NCBI RefSeq assembly: GCF_005239225.2
Contig: NC_133284.1
Span: 30,180,339-30,244,338 of the forward strand
DNA: 64,000 nt
Direction: 5' to 3'
Source: Populus alba
Taxonomy: Eukaryota; Streptophyta; Magnoliopsida; Malpighiales; Salicaceae
Under the pieces are notes generated by a model. The model ran no database searches. It was given only the letters and a program-made list of their open reading frames with translations, and was not told the origin of the DNA. Positions 1 through 11,622 of the stretch are shown here, one piece after another. Both the position numbers and the translations under genes were made by a program. Within the stretch, counting starts at the first letter, position 1, and each line of letters opens with the position of its first letter.

Positions 1-808
1 ATAGTTGTGTTCAAGCACACTAAAAACGGTCAACAATGTCTAGGTCCTTCCAGATGAGCTCCCTTCTCAGCCAATCATTCCAAACCTCCATTCTGAGCAA
101 ATTAGTTTTGCATGTTAGGCAGTTTGAAAATCCTTGTGATTATTCTATTGCTAGTTTTATTTTGTACTTCCTGCAATTAATAGTACAGAGCACATACTTA
201 ATCTAGTCTTGGTTTATTGGTCTCTTTCATGTTGAATCGTGTGTTTAGCTTCTGTGCTCTAATTAGGTAAGTTATCTCATTTAAATATACATTTCTTTCT
301 TAAATTTGATGGATGGATATCTATTACCAATCTCATAAATACAAAGGCAGAGGAAGTTTAATCCAAAAATAGTACCAATTCCCTGCATATTCCTTAAATT
401 TAAGATTTGTGTCTTTGCACTTGAAGACTTTAAATGATTTCATTGCTGAACGAGGGGCCTTTATTTTATGCTTTCTTGTATGAGTAAAGCTAAATAACAA
501 GAAAATATGATAAGAGAAAACTTATATGAGCTGTTGGATCACAATCTTAAAGTGGGACCTGCTTAGAGGTCTTAGGTCCCACAAATTCATCCGTTCATGT
601 GTATGCTTGAAGATTTTTCCTGTCATATTTTCTTCGTGTTTAGCATTAATCTTCTTGTATTGTACATGTCCATCAATAACTTTGTCATTTGGTCTTCAAA
701 ATCCTTTCTGTGGGGTTTTAGCCATTAAAGATTCCCTCAAGACTCTTACTGCTTCCATTAAATATACTATGTCCTCTTATCACATGCTGTATTTGTTTAT
801 TATATGAT
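1..808 (+). other. NADK1 intron 1, upstream part
   Basis: No convincing coding exon is visible. The first NAD kinase exon found in the window begins at 6350 in mid-codon, so the first coding exon must lie left of the window and this stretch is most simply the first part of intron 1. It is AT-rich and reading frames are short. It ends with ATGAT (804-808), the left copy of the target-site duplication of the Copia insertion. Confidence 0.5.
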
Positions 809-1063
809 TGAAGAATTTTGAGAGAAGTCTTTCTCTTTTCTTTCATCTTAACAGCCGTATGTTTGTACAATAAATAGGGAAGAGAAGCTAACCTACTAAC
901 CCTCAAAACAAGAAATAAATCCTAGATAGGAAAGTATTCTACACTAAACTAGAAAGCAATAATCTAGAGAATCTGAATAGTTAATATCAGATTCTGTTTC
1001 CTAAACCATATATATACTAAGATTTCTCTAAGATCTTAACTGATTTTGAGACTGATTTCCACA
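809..1063 (-). repeat. 3' LTR of the Copia element
   Basis: 255 bp, matching 5639-5891 at every position apart from one extra TA unit near position 1012. On the minus strand it begins TGTGGAAATCAG directly after the polypurine tract and ends CTTCA. Confidence 0.95.
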
Positions 1064-1080
1064 CTCCCCCTCAAGCTGGG
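1064..1080 (-). other. Polypurine tract of the Copia element
   Basis: On the minus strand the sequence CTTGAGGGGGAG directly abuts the 3' LTR. This is the usual plus-strand primer site of LTR retrotransposons. Confidence 0.85.
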
Positions 1081-1125
1081 TTGTATATGTTATACATGCC
1101 CAGCTTGTGACTCAATTCTTCAAAA

Positions 1126-4100
1126 TTAGTTCTTGGTAGAGCTTTGGTGAGGATGTCTGCAATCTGAGATTTTTGTTGGAGTGTAAATAAGGTGAACAAT
1201 GTTCTTCTCAATCTTTTCTGTGATGAAGTGTCGATCTATTTCAATGTGCTTTGTCCTGTCATGATGAACTGGATTCTTTGCTATGCTTATGGCTGCTTGA
1301 TTATCACAATGCAGCTGTATAGGTGTCAATGATTCCATGCCAAGTTCCTTAAGTAATCTAAGTATCCACATCCCTTCACAAATACCAAGAGCTAGAGCTC
1401 TCAGTTCAGATTCTGCACTGCTTCTAGATACCACATGTTGTTTCTTGCTTCTCCAAGTTACTAGATTTCCCCAAACATAGGAGCAATATCCAGAAGTAGA
1501 TCTCCTATCTATAATGTTTCCTGCCCAGTCTGCATCTGTGTAGATTTCAATATTTTTTTGTTGTCACATTTCTTGTATAGAAGGCCTCTACCAGGAGTCA
1601 TTTTCAGGTACCTCAAGATTCTATTAACTGCTTGCCATATGATCTTCTGTCGGGTTGTTCATGAATTGGCTTACAAAACTGACAGAAAAGCCAATATCAG
1701 GTCTGGTATGTGAGAGATAGATGAGTCGACCCACAAGTCTTTGATATCTCCCCCTATCCACTGGTATACTATCATTTTCTGCTCCTATCTTCTTTGTTGA
1801 ATCCATTGGAGTGTCTGCAGGTTTGCATCCAAGCATTCCTGTTTCTTGTAGTAGATCCAAGACATATTTTCGTTGAGAAACATATATACCTTTCCTTGAT
1901 CGTGCCACTTCCATGCCAAGGAAGTATTTGAGATACCCAAGGTCTTTGATCTCAAATTCCTTGGCTAACAGTTTCTTCAATCTCACCAGTTCTTCCTCAT
2001 AATCCCCAGTTAAGATGATGTCATCCACATATACTATTAGGATTGCTATTTTCTTTTCTGGAGAGGTTTTTACAAACAGTGTGTGGTCTGCTTGGCATTG
2101 GGAATATCCATACTGTGCTACTGTCTTTGTAAACCTGTCAAACCATGCCCGAGGTGATTGCTTGAGTCCATATAGTGATTTTTTCAGTCTGCATACTCTG
2201 TTGAGGTTGGAGGATGTTTCTAGTCCTGGAGGAATATCCATGTATACTTCTTCTTCCAAGTCTCCATTAAGGAAAGCATTTTTGATGTCTAGTTGATGTA
2301 GTGGCCAGTCTTGGTTAGCTGCTAGGGACAGAAGTACTCTGATTGTATTAAGTTTGGCCACCGGAGCAAATGTTTCTTGATAGTCTATTCCATAGGACTG
2401 AGTATACCCTTTTGCAACCAGACGAGCTTTTAACCTTTCAATACTCCCATCAGCCTTATGTTTGATAGTAAATAACCATTTACACCCAACTGGCTTCTTT
2501 CCAGGTGGAAGTTCAGAAATTTCCCAAGTTCTATTCTTGTTTAAGGCACTGATTTCATCACTCACTGCCTTTTTCCACCCTGAATCTTTGAGAGCTTCTT
2601 CAATAGACTTAGGAATCTTGTACACTGTCAATGGCTGAAACAAATGCATGATAGGTTGGTGATAACCCTTCATATGAAACAAATTTGCTGATGGGATGAC
2701 TTGTGCATGATCTAACACCCTTTCTCAAAGCAATTGGAAATATTTGAATCATCAATAACAGAGGCAGTATTCTCACAGTCAGAAGTTTTCCATACCTGAG
2801 TATATTGGGGCAGAATCTGGACTTGGTTCTGAATCTTGGTCATGTGCAAGAGGTATTGTGTGCTCTATCTCCTTTCCAAGTTTTTCCTTCTAGAGTAGGT
2901 AAGAAGCTCATGATTTGTGATCTGTTTTGGTGTAGGATGAATCTGGTCAGGAGATTGGACTGAGGCTGGTGGTGCTGGGACTGATTGGATTGAGACTGGA
3001 GGTGTAGTGTGAGGACTCAAAGTAGGAGAACTCATTGTGGAATGACTTTGGACAAGACTCTGTTGGTTGTCTCCTAGGTTAATTACATGATCAGATTGTA
3101 TATCCCAATTCTGATATTCTCTCATGGTTGCCCCCTGAAGATCAGACTTGGGATAGTATGCTTGGTGTTCAAAAAATGTGACATCCATAGAGGTATAGAC
3201 CTTTTTGTAGGTAGGAGAATAACATTTATAACCCTTTTGGTGTGGAGAGTATCCTATAAAAATACATTTGAGAGATGTAGGGTCTAATTTTCCTCTATGG
3301 TGTATATGGACAAACACTGAGCAGCCAAATACTTTCGGGTCTAAGGAAGAGAGTAGTTTGGTATGTGGAAAGGCTTGTAGAAGGACTTGGCTAGGAGTTT
3401 GAAGTTTAGAACTCTGGAAGGCATTCTGTTGATGAGATAGGTTGCTGTGAGTACAGCTTCTCCCCAGAATTGTTTTGGCACATGAGTAGAGAGCATAAGG
3501 GATCTAGCAACTTCCAACAGATGTCTATTCTTCCTTTCAGCTACTCCATTTTGTTGTGGGGTGTTAACACAAGAGCTTATATGGATAATGCCTTGATTTA
3601 GACAAAAGGTATTAAGGCTAGAATTGAAATATTCTTTGGCATTATCAGTTTTTAGGATTTGGATTTTAGTCTGGAATTGGGTTTGTATCATGGAATGGAA
3701 GTTTTGGAAAATCTGACTTGACTTCAGATTTTTCTTTCATAAGGAATAGCCAAGTCAATCTAGTGTGATCATCAACAAAGGAGACAAACCACCGAGTTCC
3801 AGTTATATTGTGCACTTTTGAGGGTCCCCATACATCACTATGAATCATTGCAAATGGATGTGATGGTTTATATGAAATGGTGGGATAACTACTGCGAACA
3901 TGTTTAGAGAGTTGACATATTTCACATTTGAAGGATTGTGAGCTTTTATTGGAAAAGAAAGAGGGAAACAGCCTTTCAAGGTACATGAAGTTTGGATGAC
4001 CAAGGCGATAGTGCCATAACAGAACATCACTATCTTTATTGACATGAAAATTTAAAGCTGACTGACCCTTGAATGATATATAGCTTCTGTTTTGAGTTTG

Positions 4101-5593
4101 CCTTCTTAGAGGAATCTCACTTTTGAGGAGATAGAGCCCAGAACACATCTTAGCACTGCCAATCTTCTTCCCCGTATCCAGATCCTGAAATATTACACAA
4201 ATGAGGAAAGAATTTAGCAACACAATTTAGATCACGAGTCAATTTGCTGATTGAGAGTAGGTTGCAGTCTAGGTTAGGGACATGGAGGATAGAGTTTAGG
4301 ATCATGTCCCTTGAGAGTCTGCTCAGGCCTATTCCCTTAACTTGGGAGGAAGACCCATCAGCTATACGGACTGTAGAGTTATTAGTGCACTGATTGTATT
4401 CATTAAGAAGAGTGGCATCTCCTGTCATATGGTCTGACGCTCCAGAGTCGATGATCCAAGGGCTTGAGTGTTTTCTTTACTAACAGTAAGGGCTGTTGAA
4501 AAGTTACCTTTTTGTGCTAACAGTCCAGATCCAGAACCAGAGGCTGACATACTTGGTTGAGACAGTGAATTCTGACTGAAGAGTTGCTGTAAGATCTCAA
4601 GCTGTTCCTTGCTGAAAGGACTTGTTTCTGTTGGCAGAATGGTGTTCTTATCTCGGTTGTTGTCTGAATATACATTGTTGGCACGTCTGTCTTTGTCATT
4701 TATTGATTTTGATGGTTTCCAATCAGCAGGTTTGCCATGAATCTTCCAGCAGTTTTTCCTTGACATGTCCTGGTTTGTTGCAGTGATCACACCAGGGTCT
4801 TCCTTTCCTCTGTCGATTATCATAGTTGCTGTTTGAATAGCCTCGAAGCAGCAAGTGCAGATCCTTCCATTATATGAGCTGAGTTGTGAGGTCCATCATT
4901 ACTTTCTTTCTACTTTCTTCACGTCTAACCTCAGAGAATGCTTCTCTGAGATTTGGAAGAGGTTTGGTTCCCATTATTCTTCCTCTGACTTCATCAAGAT
5001 TCTTGTTGAGCCCGAGAAGAAATTTGAAAGTTCTTTTCTGCTCTACAATTCTTCTATATAAGACTGTGTCTTCAGGGCAATTCCAGCTGTGAGTTTCAAA
5101 CATATCTAGGTGCTGCCAATGACGGCAGAGAGTGTTGAAAGAATTGAGTGATAGAAAGTTCTCCTTGGCGTAGATCATGTAACACTGCCTCAATCTCAAA
5201 TAGTTCTGATGTATTTTCAGAACTTGAGTAGGTTTCTCTTGCTGCTTCCCAGATTTCCTTTGCTGTTCCATATAGCAGAAAGTTTTCGCCAATTTCATTG
5301 GTCATTGAATTGATCAGCCATGACATTACCATATGATTTTCAGTCTTCCATGTTCGAAACATGGGATCATTCCTTTCTGGTATGATGATATCCCCTGTGA
5401 GGTAGTCATCTCTGCCCTTTCCACAAATAAACATCATGACTGATGATGACCACTGAAGATAATTGTATCCATTGAGTTTGTGTCCTGTGATTTGGTGTGA
5501 TGTGCCTTCAGTGCCTCCTGAAAGGCTAACAGATGAGGTTGTTCCTGGCTGTGAGGTCACCTCAGAGAGAGAGCTTTGTCCTGCTGCTGCCAT
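1126..5593 (-). pseudogene. Frameshifted Copia gag-pol
   Basis: The start codon at 5593 opens a Copia gag N-terminal domain containing the usual GYNYLQW-type motif. The frame shifts near 5140, and gag continues on 5298-4870. A CCHC zinc knuckle near 4790 is broken by an extra A. The aspartic protease site DSG lies near 4455. The HHCC zinc-binding module and the first integrase aspartates are on 4223-3666, and the last catalytic Glu is on 3691-3341. Reverse transcriptase with YVDD is on 2718-1624, and RNase H with its CDNQAA-type motif is on 1434-1126. Further frame breaks occur near 1640 and 1165. All catalytic motifs are recognisable, which means the damage is limited and mostly single-base indels. 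The product, if intact, would be a polyprotein that copies and integrates the element. Confidence 0.93.
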
Positions 5594-5625
5594 GTCTTAG
5601 AGAAGCAGATTAGGGTTCAAGAGTA

Positions 5626-5638
5626 GGCTCTGATACCA
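5626..5638 (-). other. tRNA-iMet primer-binding site
   Basis: Minus-strand TGGTATCAGAGCC starts at the base next to the 5' LTR (5639). It is the standard plant Copia primer site, complementary to the 3' end of initiator methionine tRNA. Confidence 0.93.
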
Positions 5639-5891
5639 TGAAGAATTTTGAGAGAAGTCTTTCTCTTTTCTTTCATCTTAACAGCCGTATGTTTGTACAA
5701 TAAATAGGGAAGAGAAGCTAACCTACTAACCCTCAAAACAAGAAATAAATCCTAGATAGGAAAGTATTCTACACTAAACTAGAAAGCAATAATCTAGAGA
5801 ATCTGAATAGTTAATATCAGATTCTGTTTCCTAAACCATATATACTAAGATTTCTCTAAGATCTTAACTGATTTTGAGACTGATTTCCACA
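5639..5891 (-). repeat. 5' LTR of the Copia element
   Basis: 253 bp, identical to 809-1063 except for the loss of one TA unit. It is followed by the right copy of the target duplication ATGAT (5892-5896). Confidence 0.95.
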
Positions 5892-6349
5892 ATGATGTTC
5901 AAAAAAGATTTATTATTTTGATGCCCAAACATTGCATCCACCATTTTATAGTAGTTAACTTGTAAAAATGGTAAATCATAACTTTCTCATTTTGCTGCTT
6001 GCTTTATAGTTGCATATCTATATTTCTTTGTTACCATGAATCCTTTTTTTTTTTAGTTGCTTACTGTTTGTGTTTTTTTTGAAAAAAAATAAAATAAAAT
6101 CATACAAGTGGCTCTATGTTAGATCTGTTGTTGTTAGATGCATGCCGTGCTCATTGAAGCTGAAATCTGTGTAATTCCTCATGTGGAGAAATGCTTGATT
6201 GTTTGGTTTTTGTGTGTCTGATGGTGCTGAATTAAGTTGGGTCTTATTTCAAGTTTTTTTGTCCATTAAATATTACACCATGTTCTGAGTGTTTCAATGT
6301 CTGATTTTGCCCACTTCTGAAGGAACAGCTTTGATGACTTGTATTACAG

Positions 6350-9300
6350 GAAAGTCACCAGGGGAGTGTAATGGTGATATTAATGCTCAGCAGATGGAAA
6401 ACTCAACTAACCAAACCATGCTGAGAAATGAAGCAAATGAACAATCTGAAAATTGCTGTACAAATGGGCTTTGCTCTCATGAAATTCTTCATGATGGAGA
6501 GACTGACTCCCATGCCAAAGCAGTTCAAAACAAAATGATGAGAAAGGTAATTTTCTTGTTGTGGCCCTGGCTGATACGCTGTTTAGTTTGTTTTAACTAC
6601 TTGTTTAATTGCACACTAGGTTCACAGCATCACATGTTTGGATGGGAACCAGCTAGTCCTGGTAATACTATACCATCTGTTGATGTTCTCTTAGAACCTA
6701 GAAAGTACTCTTCATAAGCTTTGCTAGTACTGTTGCTTTTTTTTTGTTTTTTGCTTGTGATTTTTGTGATCATTTAAATGAATTGACACAATTTAAGTCC
6801 AAGGAAGTTAGCGAACCCAACATTGAAATTGTGCTGGTGAATCTGGATATTATTCATGTTTTGACAAATTAGATTTAAATTTGAATCCTGAGACAGGCAT
6901 CTTTCAAGCTTTCATGGTGGTGTAAAGGTGACATTAGTGATCAACACAAACATGATATTGTCTCTTTTGAAAGAGGAAATATAACAGCTGCAGGGCGCAG
7001 CAGCAAACAGGTATTGAGTCATGCTCTGTCAACAGTAGCTAGAATTTTTTCCCTTCATATCATAAGCAAATTTACATATATACCTGTTCATTTGTATTGC
7101 TTTTCCTTTGAGAAACTCTTAGAGCTCTGTTTCTCCCACTAAACAGTTTACAAGGGCATCTAATATGTGTATGTGCCTAAGAAAAATCTCATTTTCCTTT
7201 CAGATTTCTTTGAAGTGGGAATCCAACCCACAGACTGTGCTAGTTATGACCAAACCAAATTCAACCTCTGTTCAGATTCTATGTGCAGATATGATCAGGT
7301 ACTGATGAGATTTCCTCTGGAAATGGTTTCGTTAGTTCTTAGTGTGGTCTCTCTACTTTGCCTCTTTTCATTCATCTTTCCTTGAGGGTTGCTAAATTTG
7401 TCCGGACCATATTTTAAATTGGTTGCATGCCATTTATTAAATATTGCTATTTATCTTAAAGTTTGATTTCCATTCCAGATGGATGAAAGAGCATAAAAAA
7501 TTAAACATTTATGTAGAACCACGTGTGATGGGTGAACTTCTATCAGAATCATCTTACTTCAACTTTGTGCAAACTTGGAAAGATGGTGAGCTACTAAACA
7601 TTTATCCTTTTCCTTTTTACATGGACAAGGGTGTTCTTTCAAAAAAGAAATTAAGAGGCAAACATCTGATTACTGTAAGAAACATAGTTTGCTAGCCATG
7701 GATCATATTTACTTCCAATGCAATCACATTTTTGAAGCAAATTTTGAAATTTACATGCTTTTAGTTATTTTGTAAGAGTTATCTTAAGTGCCCACCTTTA
7801 CATTCAGAAGGGTTGAAGTTAGATGCTTCTCTTTTATGGTCTTTAGTCCAACTTAAAACCTCTAACAATTCTTTTCATCTGATGCATCAATATGCATAAA
7901 GCCTGTATGGTAAAACTGTAAGCACCGTGTCAGATCATGGTCTGTTTCATTTTCTATTTGAGAATCCCTTGCATCCTGTGCTAGATATTTTGTGTCTTCC
8001 ATTTTTAATGATGGTTACAAAAACATCCTGCTCGAATTTGGAGGTCAAGTTGATGTGAGATTACTGACTGTCCAATTCTAGTATGATGTGATAATCCTTT
8101 TTCTTGTTTATGCATCAGTATGTATATACAGTCTAGAGAACTGCAATAAGCTTTATCTTCTTTTGCATGATTCAAGCTTCAACATGAAGACGGAATTTAG
8201 ATTACATCTCACTCTCTCCCTTTAGCTCTTCATTAATATCTTGATAATGCACAGGATTTGACTATTTATAAATTTGCAATATTGATTTGCAGAAAAGGAA
8301 ATTTTGAGCCTGCACACAAAAGTTGACCTTGTTGTGACTCTTGGTGGGGATGGTACTGTTCTTTGGGTATGTTATTTCAGTTTGATGTTCATCATTCTTA
8401 GGTTGATTGTGGAATCCTTTTCTATTCGTGCATGGTACAGTTACCATCCCCTCTCTTTATTTGCAGGCAGCATCGATGTTCAAAGGACCAGTTCCTCCAA
8501 TTGTATCATTTTCTTTGGGGTCTCTTGGCTTTATGACACCATTCCGTATCCTTCATGCTAACTCATTAAGTTCTTTTGTTAAATTGAAAGTGAAATTGAC
8601 GACATAAAATACCAATTACAATTGTTGACTTCTATGTGACAGAATTTACTTATTATTTAGTCATTTATTTACTTAATACAGTACCTCCCATGTCTTGACT
8701 TGAAATTATTCTTTAACTATTTTTTAGATAGCGAACAGTACCGAGATTGCCTTGATTCAATCCTTAAAGGTCCAATTAGTATAACATTACGACACCGAAT
8801 GCAATGCCATGTTATTAGAGATGCAGCTAAAAATGAGTATGAAACTGAGGAGCCTATACTTGTTTTGAATGAGGTTACAATTGACCGTGGAATATCATCA
8901 TTCCTTGCAAATTTGGAATGCTATTGTGACAACTCTTTTGTCACACGCGTGCAAGGAGATGGATTAATTTTATCAACTACATCAGGTAGCACTGCATATT
9001 CATTGGGAGCTGGAGGATCAATGGTTCATCCCCAGGTACATTGTGATAACTTCTTTCTTTAAGCACTTGTTCCGTGTGTGTGAAAAAGCGCTCTCTTTTT
9101 CCATGGAAGTTTCCCATTATAAATATAATATGATTATGTGTTTCAGCATGTTTAGAAGCAGCTATACTGATTATTTTCTATATATGATGTAAAATTCTTT
9201 CAAGAAAACGCACCTAGCAGAGTCACATAGTTTAGATGAGGGTACCAGGTTTGATGAGTAGCACTAGCAAGAAAATAAAGTTATTGAAAGAAGGTAGTTG

Positions 9301-10172
9301 GTGATTCAAAGATACAAGAAATAGCCAACTCATGTGTAGTTGTTACATTTGATCAAAAAGGATCTTAGAATGCGGCTCTTGCTTCAGCATTTTCACTTGG
9401 AATGGCCAAGTAAGATTCAAAGTTGCATGCTTGGTCTTGAAAACCCTATACATTTATCATCGCATTAGACACTATTCAGCTACAGTTATATCAGCAATTA
9501 GATTTGAATCAGGGTCTCTCGCAACGCGGCAGGCGTTTTTTTATGGCTAACAGGTTGAGTTAGAATAGATTGGCCTGCTTTTCCCCCATTCTCAATGACA
9601 TGACCTTGCTGATTTGCAAAACAAAAACAAAATCCATTATTAAACTATGAGCTCAATACATCAATTTGTAAACCAACAAGCACTGAGAAGTTGCACCCCT
9701 ACTATGGACATGTATAAAGTTGACGCTATCCTTTTCTATGAAGAGCGTGGTTGTTTTCATTTGGAAGTGAATGTACTCTTCGATTGTTCACATTAGTATT
9801 ATTGCTATCACTTTAACGTGCGTGATTGATATTACAAATTTGATGTATTTCCTGCAATTGCAGGTCCCTGGAATTCTGTTCACACCAATTTGTCCACATT
9901 CCTTGTCATTTCGACCTCTGATATTACCTGAGCATGTAACAATACGAGTTCAAGTTCCATTCAACAGCAGAAGCCCTGCTTGGGCCTCATTTGATGGCAA
10001 GGACAGGAAACAGCTGGCAGCTGGCGATGCGCTTGTGTGCAGCATGGCACCATGGCCTGTTCCAACAGCATGCCAGATTGATTCTACAAACGACTTTTTG
10101 CGCAGCATCCAGGATGGCCTCCACTGGAATCTCAGAAAGACCCAATCTGTCGAAGGCCCTCGGGATCTATAA
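6350..10172 (+). CDS. NADK1: NAD kinase, NADK1-like (5' end off the window)
   Basis: This enzyme phosphorylates NAD to NADP with ATP, and the plant NADK1 class is cytosolic. Eight exons join in frame with GT-AG introns: 6350-6546, 6897-7010, 7204-7298, 7479-7585, 8293-8366, 8467-8545, 8728-9035 and 9864-10172. They give about 426 residues. The signature GGDGT of the ATP-NAD kinase fold is at 8341-8355. The NE motif ([10 protein letters not shown]) is near 8865, and the glycine-rich [14 protein letters not shown] loop is near 8975. The protein ends with a [12 protein letters not shown] tail and a TAA stop. Exon 1, which in this family carries a helical N-terminal region, is not in the window, and the 6350 acceptor is the least certain junction. 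The first intron carries the 5.1-kb Copia insertion, so transcription must cross it for the gene to work. All visible exons are open and splice sites are canonical. Confidence 0.95.
9501..9560 (-). repeat. SINE-like tRNA-derived head in the last NADK1 intron
   Basis: On the minus strand an A-box-like ACTCAACCTGTTAGCC is followed about 35 bp later by a B-box-like GATTCAAATC, the layout of a tRNA-derived RNA polymerase III promoter. There is no foldable tRNA acceptor stem. The intron (9036-9863) is the longest in the gene after intron 1. The boundaries of the element are not resolved. Confidence 0.4.
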
Positions 10173-10767
10173 GGTAACTTCGTTCTTTTTTTTCTTGGGT
10201 ACAGGAAAGCAGTTCCTGCTTGGGGTCTGTGATTCGCCTTCAAGTGTCACAGGGACAGTGTTGTGGAGGGGGGATAACTTGTAGTAGTCCCAAGGGAAAC
10301 GAAATAGTTGCTGTCAGTCAGCTTAAATTTCTCTCTGAAATTTGTACTTCTTTGCGTAGTCATTAAATGATTAGACACAAACAAATAAATTGTTGAATGT
10401 ATATACACATGCATATATTCATCAAGACCTGTGTCTTTACCGCTGCCCGCGGCTACCTGCTGTTCATCGAGTTCCATTCTCCGACGGTTGACTAGGCTTG
10501 TTGATCTGTAATCAAGCAAGAACCCTTATTTAAATTCAAGGTTTATGCTTCCACAAACACTATCTAGCTATCAAATTCTTAAGAACATGAAAGGATTTAA
10601 ATTCCAGGTGGTTAATTTTTTTTTATGAGACAAGATATGTCTCTCTTAAAATTCTAAAATTTAAAATTTTAAAACGGTTTAATTCTTACAAATTAAATTT
10701 ACGTGATAAATAGGAATTGACTATATATGAGTGTGTCTTTGTATGTTATGTGCGTGTGAGAGAGACA
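10173..10767. other. NADK1 3' flank
   Basis: This contains the presumed 3' UTR and the spacer. No further reading frame resembles a protein family. The tail includes short AT-rich palindromes near 10640-10680. Confidence 0.5.
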
Positions 10768-10948
10768 GTCTCCAAGAAGCATGGCGTGATGATAAAGAAT
10801 TTGAGATCTATATGGTAGGTCTCGAGTTTGAGTCAAGACATGCATCTCTAGCAAGAGTCAGGGACAGTTGAGGTTTTACTTACTCATCTGGATCCACAAA
10901 GTGCTCATTCCGGGAGATGAGTTTCCTCGAATCTGAAAAACAAAAAAA
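10768..10948 (+). repeat. Probable SINE between NADK1 and the DUF604 gene
   Basis: An A-box-like TGGCGTGATGATA lies near 10782 and a B-box-like GTCTCGAGTTTGAGTC near 10818. The body is about 180 bp and ends in an A-rich run. The flanks GTGTGAGAGAGA (near 10754) and GTGTAAGAAAGAGAGA (near 10951) look like an imperfect target duplication. This organisation fits a tRNA-derived plant SINE. The tRNA-like head is too diverged to be a functional tRNA. Confidence 0.55.
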
Positions 10949-11564
10949 GTGTGTAAGAAAGAGAGAGTTTTTATCACTGACACCATAGATAACAACATGT
11001 GGGTTCTTCACGGTAAATATTTTACTGAATAATTTGGCTCCTAAAATTTCTTGAGAATTTTACTTTGGTTGTTATATTTTATTTTTCTTGCAAATAAATC
11101 TTTAATTGAACTCTTTGATCCTCATGCCTTACAATACATTCAATTTAGTCTTTGAATGATTTTTTTTTTCAATCAAGTCCTTATATTTCAAATCTGCCTC
11201 GAGCATGCATGCCACTCTAAACAATGGATGAAAGATGGAATCCAGTGTGTGGGTATCAAAATGGCAAGGAAAAAAAAAAAAAAAAAAAAAAACTGCGAAG
11301 CTATAACCGTTACAAGGGTTGCACCGAAAGCATTTCACCCACATTTTACCTAGGGTGGATGGTTTGCAAAACTGCAACTACGCATTGCTTAAAGTTAAAC
11401 ATGTCTCCAAGCTCCAAGTTCAAATATGCATTTTGTTGCTCACTTGAAGGATGGATATGTTGCATTAGACAACTCACGAAAAGAATGCATTGGCACAAAG
11501 ACAACAAGAGAGGAAAACACTTAACGTCACATGAATTATCAAGGCTAGACAAGAAACTAGGCGA

Positions 11565-11574
11565 TATATATAAG
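11565..11574 (+). promoter_or_regulatory. TATA box of the DUF604 gene
   Basis: TATATATAAG lies 49 bp upstream of the start codon at 11623. That leaves room for a short leader, and the sequence between them has no other ATG. Confidence 0.6.
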
Positions 11575-11622
11575 CTCTTCTAGCGATCCAGTCAGAGGTG
11601 AAATTCAAGATTCCCTTCAAAA

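Larger units (their letters stand above)
809..5891 (-). mobile_element. Copia (Ty1-type) LTR retrotransposon, 5.1 kb, in NADK1 intron 1
   Basis: The element is flanked by a perfect 5-bp target duplication, ATGAT (804-808 and 5892-5896). Its LTRs are 809-1063 and 5639-5891, both starting TG and ending CA on the plus strand. Read on the minus strand the order is LTR, primer-binding site (5638-5626), gag, protease, integrase, reverse transcriptase, RNase H, polypurine tract, LTR, which is Copia order because integrase precedes reverse transcriptase. The LTRs differ only by one TA unit in a short TA run, so insertion looks recent. The coding region nevertheless carries several frameshifts, so this copy is probably non-autonomous or the sequence contains indel errors. 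Confidence 0.95.

Noticed and set aside
2015..2296. Plus-strand frame of 93 codons
   Set aside because: It is the antisense shadow of the Copia reverse transcriptase.
10175..10205. A 3' UTR intron directly after the NAD kinase stop
   Set aside because: GTAACT and TACAG flank only about 30 bp, far below normal plant intron size.
10768..10948. Possible tRNA gene
   Set aside because: A- and B-box-like strings are present but no acceptor stem or anticodon arm can be folded, so a SINE head is the better reading.
11156..11583. Overlapping frames around a poly(A) run upstream of the DUF604 gene
   Set aside because: They depend on reading through a homopolymer of more than 20 A and lie in the promoter region of the DUF604 gene.
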